64,000 nt of DNA from Chitinophagaceae bacterium (lineage in GTDB: Bacteria; Bacteroidota; Bacteroidia; Chitinophagales; Chitinophagaceae), in contig JAFMJI010000012.1 of the NCBI GenBank assembly GCA_017853575.1, forward strand, positions 1 to 64,000, in the 5' to 3' direction. The notes beneath the pieces are model-generated. The model saw only the letters and a program-made list of their open reading frames with translations. It searched no databases and was not told where the DNA came from. A program made the position numbers and the translations under genes. Positions 56,101 to 64,000 of the stretch are shown here, in pieces. How positions within the stretch are numbered: the first letter of the stretch is position 1; every line of letters starts with the position of its first letter.

Positions 56101-57674
56101 TCAGACATTCAACCCCTGGTGTTGGTTTGATTTCCCCACCCCCCCATCACGATATCTACTCGATCGAAGATCTTGCACAGTTGATATTTGATTTGAAAAA
56201 TGCAAATCGACAAGCGCGCATCAGTGTAAAACTGGTTTCAAAAGCCGGTGTGGGAACGATCGCTGCTGGTGTAGCAAAAGCAAAAGCGGATGTAGTATTG
56301 GTTTCAGGATATGATGGCGGAACAGGTGCATCACCATTGAGTTCTATTAGACACGCAGGATTGCCATGGGAATTAGGATTGGCAGAAGCCCATCAAACAC
56401 TGGTGAAGAATAAATTGAGAAGCAGGGTTGTATTACAAACAGATGGACAATTAAAAACAGGAAGAGACATTGCCATTGCAACCTTATTAGGCGCAGAAGA
56501 ATGGGGAGTAGCCACAGCAGCATTGGTTGTAGAAGGATGTATTCTGATGCGCAAGTGTCATTTGAATACTTGTCCCGTGGGCGTTGCAACGCAAGATCCT
56601 GAATTGAGAAAAAGATTTAACGGTGCCGCAGAATATGTTGTCAATTTTATACAATTCCTCACCAAAGAATTGCGTGAATTGATGGCAGAATTGGGATACA
56701 GAACCGTTGAAGAAATGGTAGGACAGGCTGAGGCTTTGAAAGTTAGACAGGATATCAAGCATTGGAAGTATAGCAAACTTGATCTCTCTCCTATTCTATA
56801 TAAAGAGCCAGCTGATACTTACATTGGATTGTACAAACAAGAGGAACAAGATCATGGAATTGCAAGTGTAATTGATTGGCAGATCATTGAGCAGTCGCAA
56901 TCAGCGATTGAAAATGGCAAAAAAGTAAAACTAGCATTTCCTATCAAAAACACTGATAGAACTACAGGCACCATGCTCACAAATGAGATAACCAAGAAAC
57001 ATGGAGCAGCAGGACTTTCAGAAGACAGCATTCATATTAAATTCAACGGAACAGCAGGACAAAGTTTTGGAGCATTTAATACCAATGGAATAACGTTGGA
57101 GCTTGAAGGTGATGCAAACGATTATTTTGGAAAAGGATTGAGTGGTGCAAAAATGATTGTGTATCCAGACAAACATTCAAGTTTTATTCCCGAAGAAAAT
57201 ATTGTGATTGGAAATGTTGCCTTTTATGGCGCCACTTCAGGCAAGGCATTTATAAGAGGGAAAGCAGGTGAAAGATTTGCTGTAAGAAATTCAGGTGCAA
57301 CTGCAGTGGTTGAAGGTGTTGGTGATCATGGATGTGAGTACATGACCGGAGGAACCGTTTTAATACTTGGTAAAACCGGAAGAAATTTTGCCGCTGGCAT
57401 GAGTGGTGGAATTGCTTATGTGTACGACCTGTCCGGACAATTCAAAGAGAATTGCAACCAAGAAATGGTTGATTTGGATCCACTGGACAACCAGGATTTA
57501 AAAGTTGTATATGATCTATTAAGTGATCATCAAAAATATACCAACAGTTCTGTTGCAAAATATTTGTTAAGTGACCTGGAGAGCCAGAAGCAACACTTCA
57601 TTAAAGTATTTCCAAAGGACTATAAAAAAGCACTTCAACAGAACACACCAACAAAAAAAGCAACTGTCAAATAA
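53154..57674 (+). CDS. gltB: Glutamate synthase large (alpha) subunit
   Basis: 1506 residues. The N-terminal class II amidotransferase starts after a 16-residue propeptide: C17 in ERDACGIGFV becomes the nucleophile. Then come the central domain, the FMN-binding synthase barrel (GAMSFGSISWEAH, GEGGEDQARY, KPGEGGQLPGHKV, GYDGGTGASPL) and the [3Fe-4S] motif with C1129, C1135 and C1140 in CILMRKCHLNTCPVGVA. The C-terminal beta-helix has GMSGGIAYV. It makes two glutamates from glutamine and 2-oxoglutarate. gltD follows after 6 nt. Confidence 0.97.
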   Translation: MARNRGLYRSEFERDACGIGFVANIKGNKSHQVVSDALTILENMEHRGACGCESNTGDGAGILIQIPHAFFFDECLKMGVHLPSFGKYGVGFVFFPKEVRLREECRDIFSRAAEELGLEILSWRKVPVNPSDIGFTARSVEPEMEQVFVACPDHITDPLAFERKLFILRNYSSHLINNSVKKDPIGFYISSLSYKIIVYKGQLTSHQVRSYFPDLSNKKVVSALGLVHSRFATNTFPSWKLAQPFRFIAHNGEINTLQGNLNWIKANEKGYTSPYFTKEEMEMLLPIISSGNSDSASLDNMIELLTMTGRSLPHVMMMLIPEAWDGNEQMDPIKKAFYEFHASMMEPWDGPASISFTDGRIIGATLDRNGLRPSRYCVTSDDRVIMASETGALPVDPSIIIKKGRLQPGKMFIVDMEEGRIISDEEVKSNICGQKPYAEWLNKYKIRLNELPEPRVMFTHLEHDQVFKYQKTFGYSSEDLEHIIAPMALDGKEPVGSMGTDTPLAILSDEPQHLSSYFKQLFAQVTNPPIDPIRERLVMSLATFVGNNENMLFENPMSCHTVALKHPVLTNHDLEKIRSIDTGIFQAKTLQCYFRADGKPGALKKALDRICRYAVDAVEDGFEVLILQDRAIDSEHAPIPSLLSTAAIHHHLIRKGYRGKVGIIVEAGDVWEVHHFACLIGFGATAINPYLALSSIRDMKINGKLQTELDPEQLKKNYIKAVNEGLLKVFSKMGISTLQSYQGAQIFEIIGLNNEVVDKYFTGAVSRIQGMGLDEIAREALAKHRLAFARKSLPVDRLPVGGFYQWKRKGEFHLFNPQTIHLLQHSTRTGDYSSFKKYSKLVNDQEEKACTLRSQFEFNPVRPSISIDEVEPAEKIYKRFATGAMSFGSISWEAHTTLAIAMNRLGAKSNTGEGGEDQARYEKLPSGDSMRSSIKQVASARFGVTAQYLTEADELQIKMAQGAKPGEGGQLPGHKVDDWIGRVRHSTPGVGLISPPPHHDIYSIEDLAQLIFDLKNANRQARISVKLVSKAGVGTIAAGVAKAKADVVLVSGYDGGTGASPLSSIRHAGLPWELGLAEAHQTLVKNKLRSRVVLQTDGQLKTGRDIAIATLLGAEEWGVATAALVVEGCILMRKCHLNTCPVGVATQDPELRKRFNGAAEYVVNFIQFLTKELRELMAELGYRTVEEMVGQAEALKVRQDIKHWKYSKLDLSPILYKEPADTYIGLYKQEEQDHGIASVIDWQIIEQSQSAIENGKKVKLAFPIKNTDRTTGTMLTNEITKKHGAAGLSEDSIHIKFNGTAGQSFGAFNTNGITLELEGDANDYFGKGLSGAKMIVYPDKHSSFIPEENIVIGNVAFYGATSGKAFIRGKAGERFAVRNSGATAVVEGVGDHGCEYMTGGTVLILGKTGRNFAAGMSGGIAYVYDLSGQFKENCNQEMVDLDPLDNQDLKVVYDLLSDHQKYTNSSVAKYLLSDLESQKQHFIKVFPKDYKKALQQNTPTKKATVK

Positions 57675-57680
57675 TTATTC

Positions 57681-59174
57681 ATGGGTAAACCAACAGGATT
57701 TTTAGAATTTACTAGGGTGAGTCCGAATAAACTTGAACCCAAAAAAAGAATTTCAAATTTCAATGAATTTGTTCAACCATTCGATGCATCTGAATTAAAC
57801 AAGCAAGCTGCAAGATGTATGAACTGTGGAGTCCCTTTTTGTCACAGTGGCTGTCCTTTAGGAAATGTAATTCCCGAGTTCAATGATGCAGTATACAATG
57901 AACGTTGGGAAGAAGCATATGAAATTTTAACCTCCACCAATAATTTTCCAGAGTTTACAGGAAGAATTTGTCCAGCTCCATGTGAAAGCGCATGCGTGCT
58001 TGGTATCAATCAACCACCGGTTAACATTGAGGAAATAGAAAAACACATCATTGAAATAGCATTTGAAAAAGGAATTGCCAAACCTCGAATTCCTGCAATG
58101 AGAACAGGCAAGAAGGTTGCGGTAGTTGGAAGTGGCCCAGCAGGATTGGCAGCAGCTGCACAATTAAATCAGACTGGTCATACAGTGATCGTCTATGAAC
58201 GTGACGAAAAACCAGGAGGATTATTGAGGTATGGAATTCCAGATTTTAAACTTGATAAGCATGTTATTGACAGGAGAATTTCTTTGCTAGAACAAGAAGG
58301 CATAACATTTAAATGCAATGCAAATGTTGGTGTAAATGTAAACATGAATGATTTGCTCAGGGAATGTAATGCAATAGTTCTTTCTGGGGGATCAACTGTT
58401 CCAAGAGATTTAAATGTGAAGGGCCGTGAATTGAAGGGTGTCTACTATGCAATGGAATTTTTAAAGCAACAAAATAAATTGGTAGCAGGAAGTGACCCAC
58501 TTGCCAACAAAGAAATTGAAAGCAATGTTCTTGATGAATTGATATCTGCAAAAGGTAAAAATGTAATTGTAATTGGAGGAGGTGATACTGGTAGCGACTG
58601 TGTAGGAACATCTAACAGACAAGCTGCAAAATCGATTACACAATTTGAATTGTTGCCTAAACCACCAGAGAAGAGAACAGATAACATGCCTTGGCCAACC
58701 TATCCGATGGTTTTAAAAACATCCACATCACATGAAGAGGGCTGTGATAGAAAATGGGCCATTGCTACAAAAGAATTTATAGGAGATAAAAATGGAAATC
58801 TCATAGGAATTAAAACGGTGGAGTTGGATTGGAAAATCGAACAAGGAAGACCAGCGAATTTTATAGAAAGATCGGGCTCTGAAAAAATACTTGATTGTGA
58901 ATTGGTCTTACTTGCAATGGGATTTGTTGCACCACAGAAAGATGGGATGATCGATCAACTTGAAGTTGAACTGGATGAAAGAGGAAATGTAAAAGCATCA
59001 GAAAAAGAATTTAGAACGAACATCAATAAAATCTTCTCATGCGGTGATATGAGAAGAGGGCAATCATTGGTAGTATGGGCCATCAGCGAAGGCAGAGAAT
59101 GTGCCAGAAAAGTTGATGAATTTTTAATGGGTGAATCCCTTCTTGAGTCTAAGGACAGCAGCCTGCATATATAA
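57681..59174 (+). CDS. gltD: Glutamate synthase small (beta) subunit
   Basis: 497 residues. The N-terminal [4Fe-4S] region has CMNCGVPFCHSGCPLGN and CPAPCESACVLGIN. FAD-binding VVGSGPAGLAAAAQL and NADPH-binding VIGGGDTGSDCVG follow, with the closing GDMRRGQSLVVWAI flavin segment. It passes electrons from NADPH to the large subunit. It is cotranscribed with gltB and followed by an AT-rich gap before amt. Confidence 0.97.
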   Translation: MGKPTGFLEFTRVSPNKLEPKKRISNFNEFVQPFDASELNKQAARCMNCGVPFCHSGCPLGNVIPEFNDAVYNERWEEAYEILTSTNNFPEFTGRICPAPCESACVLGINQPPVNIEEIEKHIIEIAFEKGIAKPRIPAMRTGKKVAVVGSGPAGLAAAAQLNQTGHTVIVYERDEKPGGLLRYGIPDFKLDKHVIDRRISLLEQEGITFKCNANVGVNVNMNDLLRECNAIVLSGGSTVPRDLNVKGRELKGVYYAMEFLKQQNKLVAGSDPLANKEIESNVLDELISAKGKNVIVIGGGDTGSDCVGTSNRQAAKSITQFELLPKPPEKRTDNMPWPTYPMVLKTSTSHEEGCDRKWAIATKEFIGDKNGNLIGIKTVELDWKIEQGRPANFIERSGSEKILDCELVLLAMGFVAPQKDGMIDQLEVELDERGNVKASEKEFRTNINKIFSCGDMRRGQSLVVWAISEGRECARKVDEFLMGESLLESKDSSLHI

Positions 59175-59328
59175 TATACCATACCCTAATACATATTATA
59201 TATATTTATATATATTAATTTACAAACATTTTCTTGTGAATAAAATATCTATTTAATTGATTTTCAATATTATTTGAATTTACATTACATATTACATTTA
59301 TATATATGTATACTTTTATGTTATAAAT

Positions 59329-59384
59329 GGGGTTACTTAATCGTATTTTAGCGATATAAATACAAATTATTGAACCAAAACCCC
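59329..59384 (+). promoter_or_regulatory. Possible nested hairpin in the amt leader
   Basis: GGGGTT (59329-59334) can pair with AACCCC (59379-59384), and GTATTT (59343-59348) with AAATAC (59358-59363) inside it. The outer right arm ends 5 nt before the amt ATG. The gap 59175-59328 is otherwise simple AT-rich sequence with TA repeats. Confidence 0.3.
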
Positions 59385-59389
59385 TTAAA

Positions 59390-60739
59390 ATGAATTCCAA
59401 AACAGTCCGAGACAAACTCCCTTTCATCGTCCTTATTCTTATTTCAATTGCAGCAATATTTGTTCCAGTATTACCAAATTTCGAAGACAAGCAGGCTGTT
59501 TATAATGGCGCAGATATTACATGGATCATTGTAGCAACTGCACTTGTATTTCTGATGACCCCCGGGTTGGCATTCTTTTATGGAGGAATGGTACATAGAA
59601 AAAATGTTATTTCAACCATGATCAAAAGCACCGTAGCTGCTGGTGTTGTTAGTGTTATCTGGATTGCTTTTGGCTACAGTTTGTGTTTCGGTGATTCAAT
59701 AGGAGGTTTTGTAGGCAACCCCCTCACCCACTTCTTTTTTAAAGGTGTGAACGATGGTGAACCATGGAGCTTGGCACCTACCATTCCAAAATCACTTTTT
59801 GCATTATTCCAATTAATGTTTGCAATCATTACACCGGGACTTGTAGTGGGTGCATTGGCGGAGCGCGTTAGATTCACTTCTTATATTCTTTTCATCATAT
59901 TATTTAGTATTCTGGTATACGCTCCTTTAGCACACTGGAGCTGGCATCCGGATGGATTTTTATTTAAACTCGGTGCACTTGATTTCGCAGGAGGAACCGT
60001 AGTACACATTTCGGCAGGTTGTGCTGCCCTAGCAGGTGCACTTGTTTTGAAACGCAGAAAAGCGCATCTCGAAGGAGCTGAGGTACCTCCAGCAAATGTC
60101 CCCTATGTTTTAATTGGAACGGGATTGTTGTGGTTTGGATGGTTTGGTTTCAATGCAGGATCTGCGCTCGGAGCAAATGGTTTAGCTGTATCCGCATTCG
60201 CAACTACCAACACCGCAGCAGCTGCAGCAGGTTTGTCGTGGATGTTCTTTGATGTAATGAAAGGCAAAAAACCTTCGGTGATGGGATTCTGTATCGGAGC
60301 AGTAGTTGGACTTGTTGCGATAACGCCGGGAGCAGGTTTTGTCGGAATTCCTCAAAGTATTTTTATTGGAGTGATTTCTGCAATCATCTCAAACATCGCT
60401 GTATACTACAAACAAAAATCAACATTGGACGATGCCTTGGATGTATTTCCTTGTCACGGTATTGGTGGTATTGTTGGTATGATACTCACAGGTGTATTTG
60501 CGACAAAAGCAGTTAACAGTGCTGGAAATGACGGACTACTTTACGGCAACTTCGACTTCTTTTTAACACAAGTTAAAGCGATGGGAATGGCAGTTGCTTA
60601 TTCATTTGTGGTTTCTTTCATCATCTTTAAATTCATCAACCTCATTCAACCACTTCGTGTGAGTGAAGAAGAGGAAGAATTAGGGTTGGATCAAACACAA
60701 CACGACGAGAAATATGGAAGAAATCCAAATAAAGCATAA
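59390..60739 (+). CDS. amt: Ammonium transporter
   Basis: 449 residues, an N-terminal signal-like helix plus 11 transmembrane spans. The family motifs are FFYGGMVHRKNVISTM, the first pore histidine in FAGGTVVHISAGCAALAGAL and the second in DVFPCHGIGGIVGMILTGVF, with the periplasmic recruitment region WSWHPDGFL. It conducts ammonium into the cytoplasm, feeding glutamine synthetase and the adjacent glutamate synthase. No glnK/glnB gene lies beside it. A porin gene follows. Confidence 0.95.
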   Translation: MNSKTVRDKLPFIVLILISIAAIFVPVLPNFEDKQAVYNGADITWIIVATALVFLMTPGLAFFYGGMVHRKNVISTMIKSTVAAGVVSVIWIAFGYSLCFGDSIGGFVGNPLTHFFFKGVNDGEPWSLAPTIPKSLFALFQLMFAIITPGLVVGALAERVRFTSYILFIILFSILVYAPLAHWSWHPDGFLFKLGALDFAGGTVVHISAGCAALAGALVLKRRKAHLEGAEVPPANVPYVLIGTGLLWFGWFGFNAGSALGANGLAVSAFATTNTAAAAAGLSWMFFDVMKGKKPSVMGFCIGAVVGLVAITPGAGFVGIPQSIFIGVISAIISNIAVYYKQKSTLDDALDVFPCHGIGGIVGMILTGVFATKAVNSAGNDGLLYGNFDFFLTQVKAMGMAVAYSFVVSFIIFKFINLIQPLRVSEEEEELGLDQTQHDEKYGRNPNKA

Positions 60740-60759
60740 AGGCCCTTATAAATAAATCA

Positions 60760-60816
60760 AGGGTACAGCGCGGGGCAATGTTGGACTAGAACATTTGCCT
60801 TTGCCATACCCTCTTT
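60760..60816 (+). terminator. Long imperfect hairpin between amt and the porin gene
   Basis: AGGGTA (60760-60765) pairs with TACCCT (60807-60812), and GGCAATGT (60774-60781) with ACATTTGCC (60791-60799, one bulge), followed by CTTTT. It can act as a terminator or partial terminator that lowers porin expression relative to amt. A second TTTGCC copy allows an alternative pairing. Confidence 0.45.
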
Positions 60817-60836
60817 TAGAACTAAAAACCAAAACA

Positions 60837-61907
60837 ATGATACGAAATCTTTCCGTAACAGTATTCTTATGTGCAATCACTTTGATCTCCTACTCACAAG
60901 ACAACACAGCAACATCAAAAAAGCCTTCCAACTTTAGTTTTACAGGTTATGTTGATGGATATTTCAGGTATGACTTTAGCAAAGACATTACCAATAACAA
61001 GACCAGCTTTACCAATAATACAGGTGGACTTGCTCTTGGAATGCTTTCTGAAAAAATAGATTACGCAAAAAATAAATTCAGTTTTACAGCCGACCTGGGT
61101 ATTGGTAAAAGAGCAAAAGAATTTGCGTATAACGATAAAGGACTACTATCAAGCGTTAAACAACTTTTTGCATCCTATCAATTGACAGATTGGATGAAAC
61201 TGACTGCTGGAACATGGGCTACTCATGTTGGTTATGAAGTTGTAGACCCATATGTTAATAGAAACTATAGCATGTCTTACATGTTTTCATATGGTCCTTT
61301 TTTACACACTGGATTAAAATCTGACTTTACATTCGGTAAATCTGGACTCATGTTGGGCATTTCAAATCCGACTGATTACCGAAAAGTACCTTCCGCTAAC
61401 AAGAAGTCTTTGCTACTACAATACAGCTATGCTTTCAATGACAATACTAAATTGTATCTGAATTATGTTGGAGGACAAAGACCAACTGATGAAGCGAAAA
61501 TCAGACAATTTGATGTGGTGTTTACAGATAAACTCAATGATGAAATCAACATAGGATTCAATGGAACCATCAATAGCACCAGACTGAAAAAGAATGGTAA
61601 TTATTCAGATGCATCAGCCTGGTCTGGAGCTGCACTCTACCTGAATATTGATCCTTGGGAAAAAGTTGGATTCACACAACGATTTGAAGCATTCAGTGAT
61701 AAAAATCAACTTTCCGGCTTGTCCACTTCGGCCTATGGAGGAACCATATTTGCAAATACAATTTCTGCGAATATAAAAATTGGTCCAATGGTGGTTGTGC
61801 CAGAATATAGAATTGAGAACTGTAGCAATAAAGTTTTTCATGACAGAATAGGTGCTGAATCAAATTTTGAATCAAGCTTTATTCTTGCAGCTTACTTAAA
61901 ATTTTAG
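60837..61907 (+). CDS. Outer-membrane beta-barrel porin (OmpL-like/BBP2 type)
   Basis: 356 residues from ATG 60837, directly before a signal peptide (ends SYSQ); an upstream in-frame ATG at 60795 lies in the hairpin. The mature protein alternates polar and hydrophobic residues in strands: FSFTGYVDGYFRYDFSK, FTADLGIGKRAKEFAY, WMKLTAGTWATHVGYE, and it ends with an aromatic-rich SFILAAYLKF, typical for outer-membrane insertion. The BBP2 family is common next to amt in Bacteroidota, so a role in passage of ammonium or small nitrogen compounds is likely by context. Confidence 0.85.
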   Translation: MIRNLSVTVFLCAITLISYSQDNTATSKKPSNFSFTGYVDGYFRYDFSKDITNNKTSFTNNTGGLALGMLSEKIDYAKNKFSFTADLGIGKRAKEFAYNDKGLLSSVKQLFASYQLTDWMKLTAGTWATHVGYEVVDPYVNRNYSMSYMFSYGPFLHTGLKSDFTFGKSGLMLGISNPTDYRKVPSANKKSLLLQYSYAFNDNTKLYLNYVGGQRPTDEAKIRQFDVVFTDKLNDEINIGFNGTINSTRLKKNGNYSDASAWSGAALYLNIDPWEKVGFTQRFEAFSDKNQLSGLSTSAYGGTIFANTISANIKIGPMVVVPEYRIENCSNKVFHDRIGAESNFESSFILAAYLKF

Positions 61908-61936
61908 AAATAGTTTTGGGTTATATACAGGGTTTT

Positions 61937-61969
61937 GAGGCGACCATCCAGTCGCCTCTTTTTATTTTT
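61937..61969 (+). terminator. Intrinsic terminator of the amt-porin unit
   Basis: GAGGCGAC-CATCCA-GTCGCCTC gives an 8-bp perfect GC-rich stem followed by TTTTTATTTTTT. The T-run overlaps the der stop codon. Confidence 0.85.
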
Positions 61970-63266
61970 TTCTGAAAAATATCCTAACTGGTACACCTGT
62001 CAACTTAAAAACTTCCCTCAACTTGTTTTCCAGATAATTCTTGTAAGGTGTTTTAATATCATCTGGATAGTTGGTGAAAAAAGCAAAACTTGGCACAGGA
62101 GTTGGAAGCTGTGTGATAAATTTTATTTTAATGGCATTGCCCCTTACCACCGGAGGATGATATGCTTCAATGGCCTTAAGCATTACTTCGTTTAATTGAG
62201 AAGTCGGAATTTTTCTGCTCCGGTTTTCATATACTTGTAAAGCAGTTTCAATAACCTTAAAAATTCTTGTTTTTTCTTTTGCAGAAACAAATAAAACAGG
62301 CACATCTTTAAAAGGAGCCAATCGTTCTTTAAGGCCTTTTTCATAATCTTTTGCTGTATTGGTTGACTTCTCAACCAGATCCCATTTGTTCACAAGAAAA
62401 ACGATTCCTTTCCCTTTTTTAACAGCCAATGAAAAAATATTCAAATCTTGCTGGGTTATCCCTTTTTCTGCATCAATCATCATGAGACATACATCAGCTT
62501 CATCCATTGCTTTTATTGCACGAATAACAGAATAAAACTCTAGGTCTTCATGCACCTTGGTTTTTCTTCGAATACCAGCAGTATCAATTAGAATGAATTC
62601 TTTCTGAAACAAATTATAATGAGTATGAATGGTATCTCTTGTAGTACCTGCAATATCACTTACAATTGTACGCTCCGTACCAACCAATGCATTAAGCAGA
62701 GAGGATTTACCAACATTGGGCTGTCCGATGATTGCAAAATGAGGCAATCCTTCTTGGGGAAGTTCTGCAGGAATATCTATCAATGCTGCAACTTCATCGA
62801 GTACTTCACCTGTTCCACTTCCCGACATTGATGAAAGAAAAAAAGTTTTTTCGAAGCCCATTGAATAAAACTCAGTTGCATCCAACTGCCGCTCACTGTT
62901 GTCTACCTTATTCACAACCAAAAAAACCGGTTTATGTGCAGTTCTCAATACTTCGGCCATGGCTTCATCCAGTGTAGTAATACCTGTAGTAACATCACAC
63001 ATGAATACAATCGCATTTGCTTCCTGTACAGCAATCATGACTTGTTGTCGAATTTCTTTTTCAAATACATCGACTCCATCCTGAACAAAACCTCCAGTAT
63101 CGATTACGTTGAATGTTTTCCCATTCCATTCAGAAATACCATATTGTCTATCACGTGTAACGCCAGGGGTATCTTCAACAATTGCTTTTCGTTGCTCAAG
63201 CAGCCGGTTAAAAAAAGTACTTTTCCCTACATTGGGTCTCCCCACAATCGCTAATGTAAATCCCAT
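61962..63266 (-). CDS. der: Ribosome biogenesis GTPase Der
   Basis: 434 residues with two tandem GTPase domains: GRPNVGKSTFFNRL near 8-21 and GQPNVGKSSLLNALVG near 184. Both have NKVD/NKWD and DTGG/DTAG motifs (NVIDTGGF, ILIDTAGIRRK). A KH-like domain ends the protein (PVPSFAFFTNYPDDI, GVPVRIFFRKK). It acts in 50S subunit assembly. Its ATG overlaps the stop of the upstream gene (TAATG). Confidence 0.97.
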   Translation of the reverse strand: MGFTLAIVGRPNVGKSTFFNRLLEQRKAIVEDTPGVTRDRQYGISEWNGKTFNVIDTGGFVQDGVDVFEKEIRQQVMIAVQEANAIVFMCDVTTGITTLDEAMAEVLRTAHKPVFLVVNKVDNSERQLDATEFYSMGFEKTFFLSSMSGSGTGEVLDEVAALIDIPAELPQEGLPHFAIIGQPNVGKSSLLNALVGTERTIVSDIAGTTRDTIHTHYNLFQKEFILIDTAGIRRKTKVHEDLEFYSVIRAIKAMDEADVCLMMIDAEKGITQQDLNIFSLAVKKGKGIVFLVNKWDLVEKSTNTAKDYEKGLKERLAPFKDVPVLFVSAKEKTRIFKVIETALQVYENRSRKIPTSQLNEVMLKAIEAYHPPVVRGNAIKIKFITQLPTPVPSFAFFTNYPDDIKTPYKNYLENKLREVFKLTGVPVRIFFRKK

Positions 63267-64000
63267 TATTTTTTCCCCTTTTTATTTAATTCGTTATTGA
63301 TCATTTGTATGCCCGCTAGCAATTCTTTTTCTTCCTCCAAATCAGACGACTTCAACCCCAAAAGCTGGAATTCTTTTTCTAAAAACGGAAACGTTTTCAC
63401 TATATTTTTGAAGGATAATTTTTTTAACTCTCTATAATCTCCATCATAAAAAATTAAATAACTCTGTTGGGGAACAATCATTGGCTTTTTTATTGTTCCA
63501 AACAAAGAATCCTGATATCGGATGATTGATTTGTAAGATTTATAAATACCTATAGGTCCTGAGACAAGTTCATGCAGGTAAGCATGTGTTGGATTGACAA
63601 ACTTAGTGGATAAATTACTGAAATTACTTACAAAAACTGGATTCTGCCATCCTTGTTCAGTGCTGCTAAAAATAATGCGTTCAACCAACACGGGGTCAAC
63701 AACCTGGGTTTTGTTTTCTTTTTCAATCAGCACATAAAAGATCTGATTCAGCTGCTCAAACCTGACTTTAAATTCCCCAAGAAATTGATTGTTTTTTAAA
63801 AATAATTTTGCTGCTGCATATTCATTATTCCAATATAACTTACCAGGAATGGATTCTAAATCTTTCCCTCCCAGCATTGGTTTTCCATTATTATCCAGGG
63901 TAATTTCTGCACCATTGAATCCTCGAAAATATAAACCATAGCTTGAAGAGCTTATGATCGTTTCACTTTGCTGGATACTCTGAACTGCTCTTTGCGAAAA
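63266..64000 (-). CDS. Secreted protein of unknown function, 5' end beyond the window
   Basis: The frame is open from base 64000 to the stop at 63266-63268; no start is visible in the last 120 bases, which read FSQRAVQSIQQSETI and then SSSYGLYFRGFN. The FSQ at the edge looks like the end of a signal peptide, so almost the full mature protein (about 240 residues) is present. Middle and C-terminus contain strands and a Lys-rich end (NNELNKKGKK). No family is recognised. It is translationally coupled to der, probably by operon position only. Confidence 0.7.
   Translation of the reverse strand, partial: FSQRAVQSIQQSETIISSSSYGLYFRGFNGAEITLDNNGKPMLGGKDLESIPGKLYWNNEYAAAKLFLKNNQFLGEFKVRFEQLNQIFYVLIEKENKTQVVDPVLVERIIFSSTEQGWQNPVFVSNFSNLSTKFVNPTHAYLHELVSGPIGIYKSYKSIIRYQDSLFGTIKKPMIVPQQSYLIFYDGDYRELKKLSFKNIVKTFPFLEKEFQLLGLKSSDLEEEKELLAGIQMINNELNKKGKK

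Noticed and set aside
59175-59320. TA-rich tract as a mobile-element scar or origin
   Set aside because: No terminal repeats, target duplication, DnaA boxes or replication genes; simple AT-rich spacer is enough.
1-64000. tRNA genes, CRISPR arrays, insertion sequences, prophage or defence genes
   Set aside because: Looked for on both strands; no cloverleaf sequence, regular repeat-spacer pattern, transposase, integrase or defence-type domain was recognised.

Overview
The window looks like a chromosomal segment of a Bacteroidota bacterium, probably near Chitinophagales or Saprospirales. The evidence is a low-GC, densely packed gene set; SprB-type adhesin repeats; a subtilase with a type IX secretion sorting tail; a fused HisB; a mitochondrial-like citrate synthase; signal peptides ending in SQ; and promoters of the Bacteroidota form TTTG-N19/20-TAnnTTTG, often extended to TAnCTTTGCA. 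I see no tRNA, rRNA, insertion sequence, prophage or CRISPR array, so this is mostly a core-genome region.

Layout. 1-1316: 5' part of a secreted SprB-repeat protein. 1531-7389: a CBS-type beta-synthase facing a hisGDCB operon, which is preceded by a His-rich leader peptide and an attenuator. 7414-11385: secreted GH16 glucanase, M1 peptidase and proline dehydrogenase. 11545-16028: a response regulator, citrate synthase, an LptG-like permease and a photolyase. 16066-22913: a signalling island with four paralogous LuxR-type response regulators, two HisKA_3 kinases, two 7-TM proteins and one small unknown protein. 22970-28889: mnmA, a lipoprotein, the subtilase, an RsmB-like methyltransferase and odhB. 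28921-38387: odhA, rpsT, guaA, a TolB-like propeller protein, a TPR lipoprotein, rpe, phoH, a small lipoprotein, crcB and a half-size TSUP protein. 38403-49980: an unknown lipoprotein, clpB, a serine-hydrolase-like protein without its catalytic residues, queG, an ABC-2 permease, sppA, folK, a deoxynucleoside kinase, an MFS transporter and a YkgJ protein. 50132-61907: gcvP, gltB, gltD, amt and an outer-membrane porin, a coherent glycine/ammonium/glutamate nitrogen block. 61962-64000: der and the C-terminal part of a secreted protein that runs off the right edge.

The most interesting parts are these. (i) The his leader encodes the 16-residue peptide MSVFLNKHHHHISPKR. Its ATG lies 4 nt from a perfect -7 box, which predicts attenuation on an essentially leaderless mRNA. 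(ii) The signalling island holds two copies of a 7TM-kinase-regulator module, plus two more regulators of the same subfamily. (iii) The 516-base gap inside the island carries four copies of the palindrome CGTA-N4-TACG, two of them 22 bp apart and one over the -33 position of a regulator promoter. (iv) The second 7TM gene has no ATG, GTG or TTG start that keeps its first helix. (v) One serine-hydrolase-like protein has Tyr and Ala where the SxxK Ser and Lys should be. Many genes appear to be transcribed from promoters only 3-6 nt before the start codon, and convergent genes usually abut or overlap with no terminator between them.
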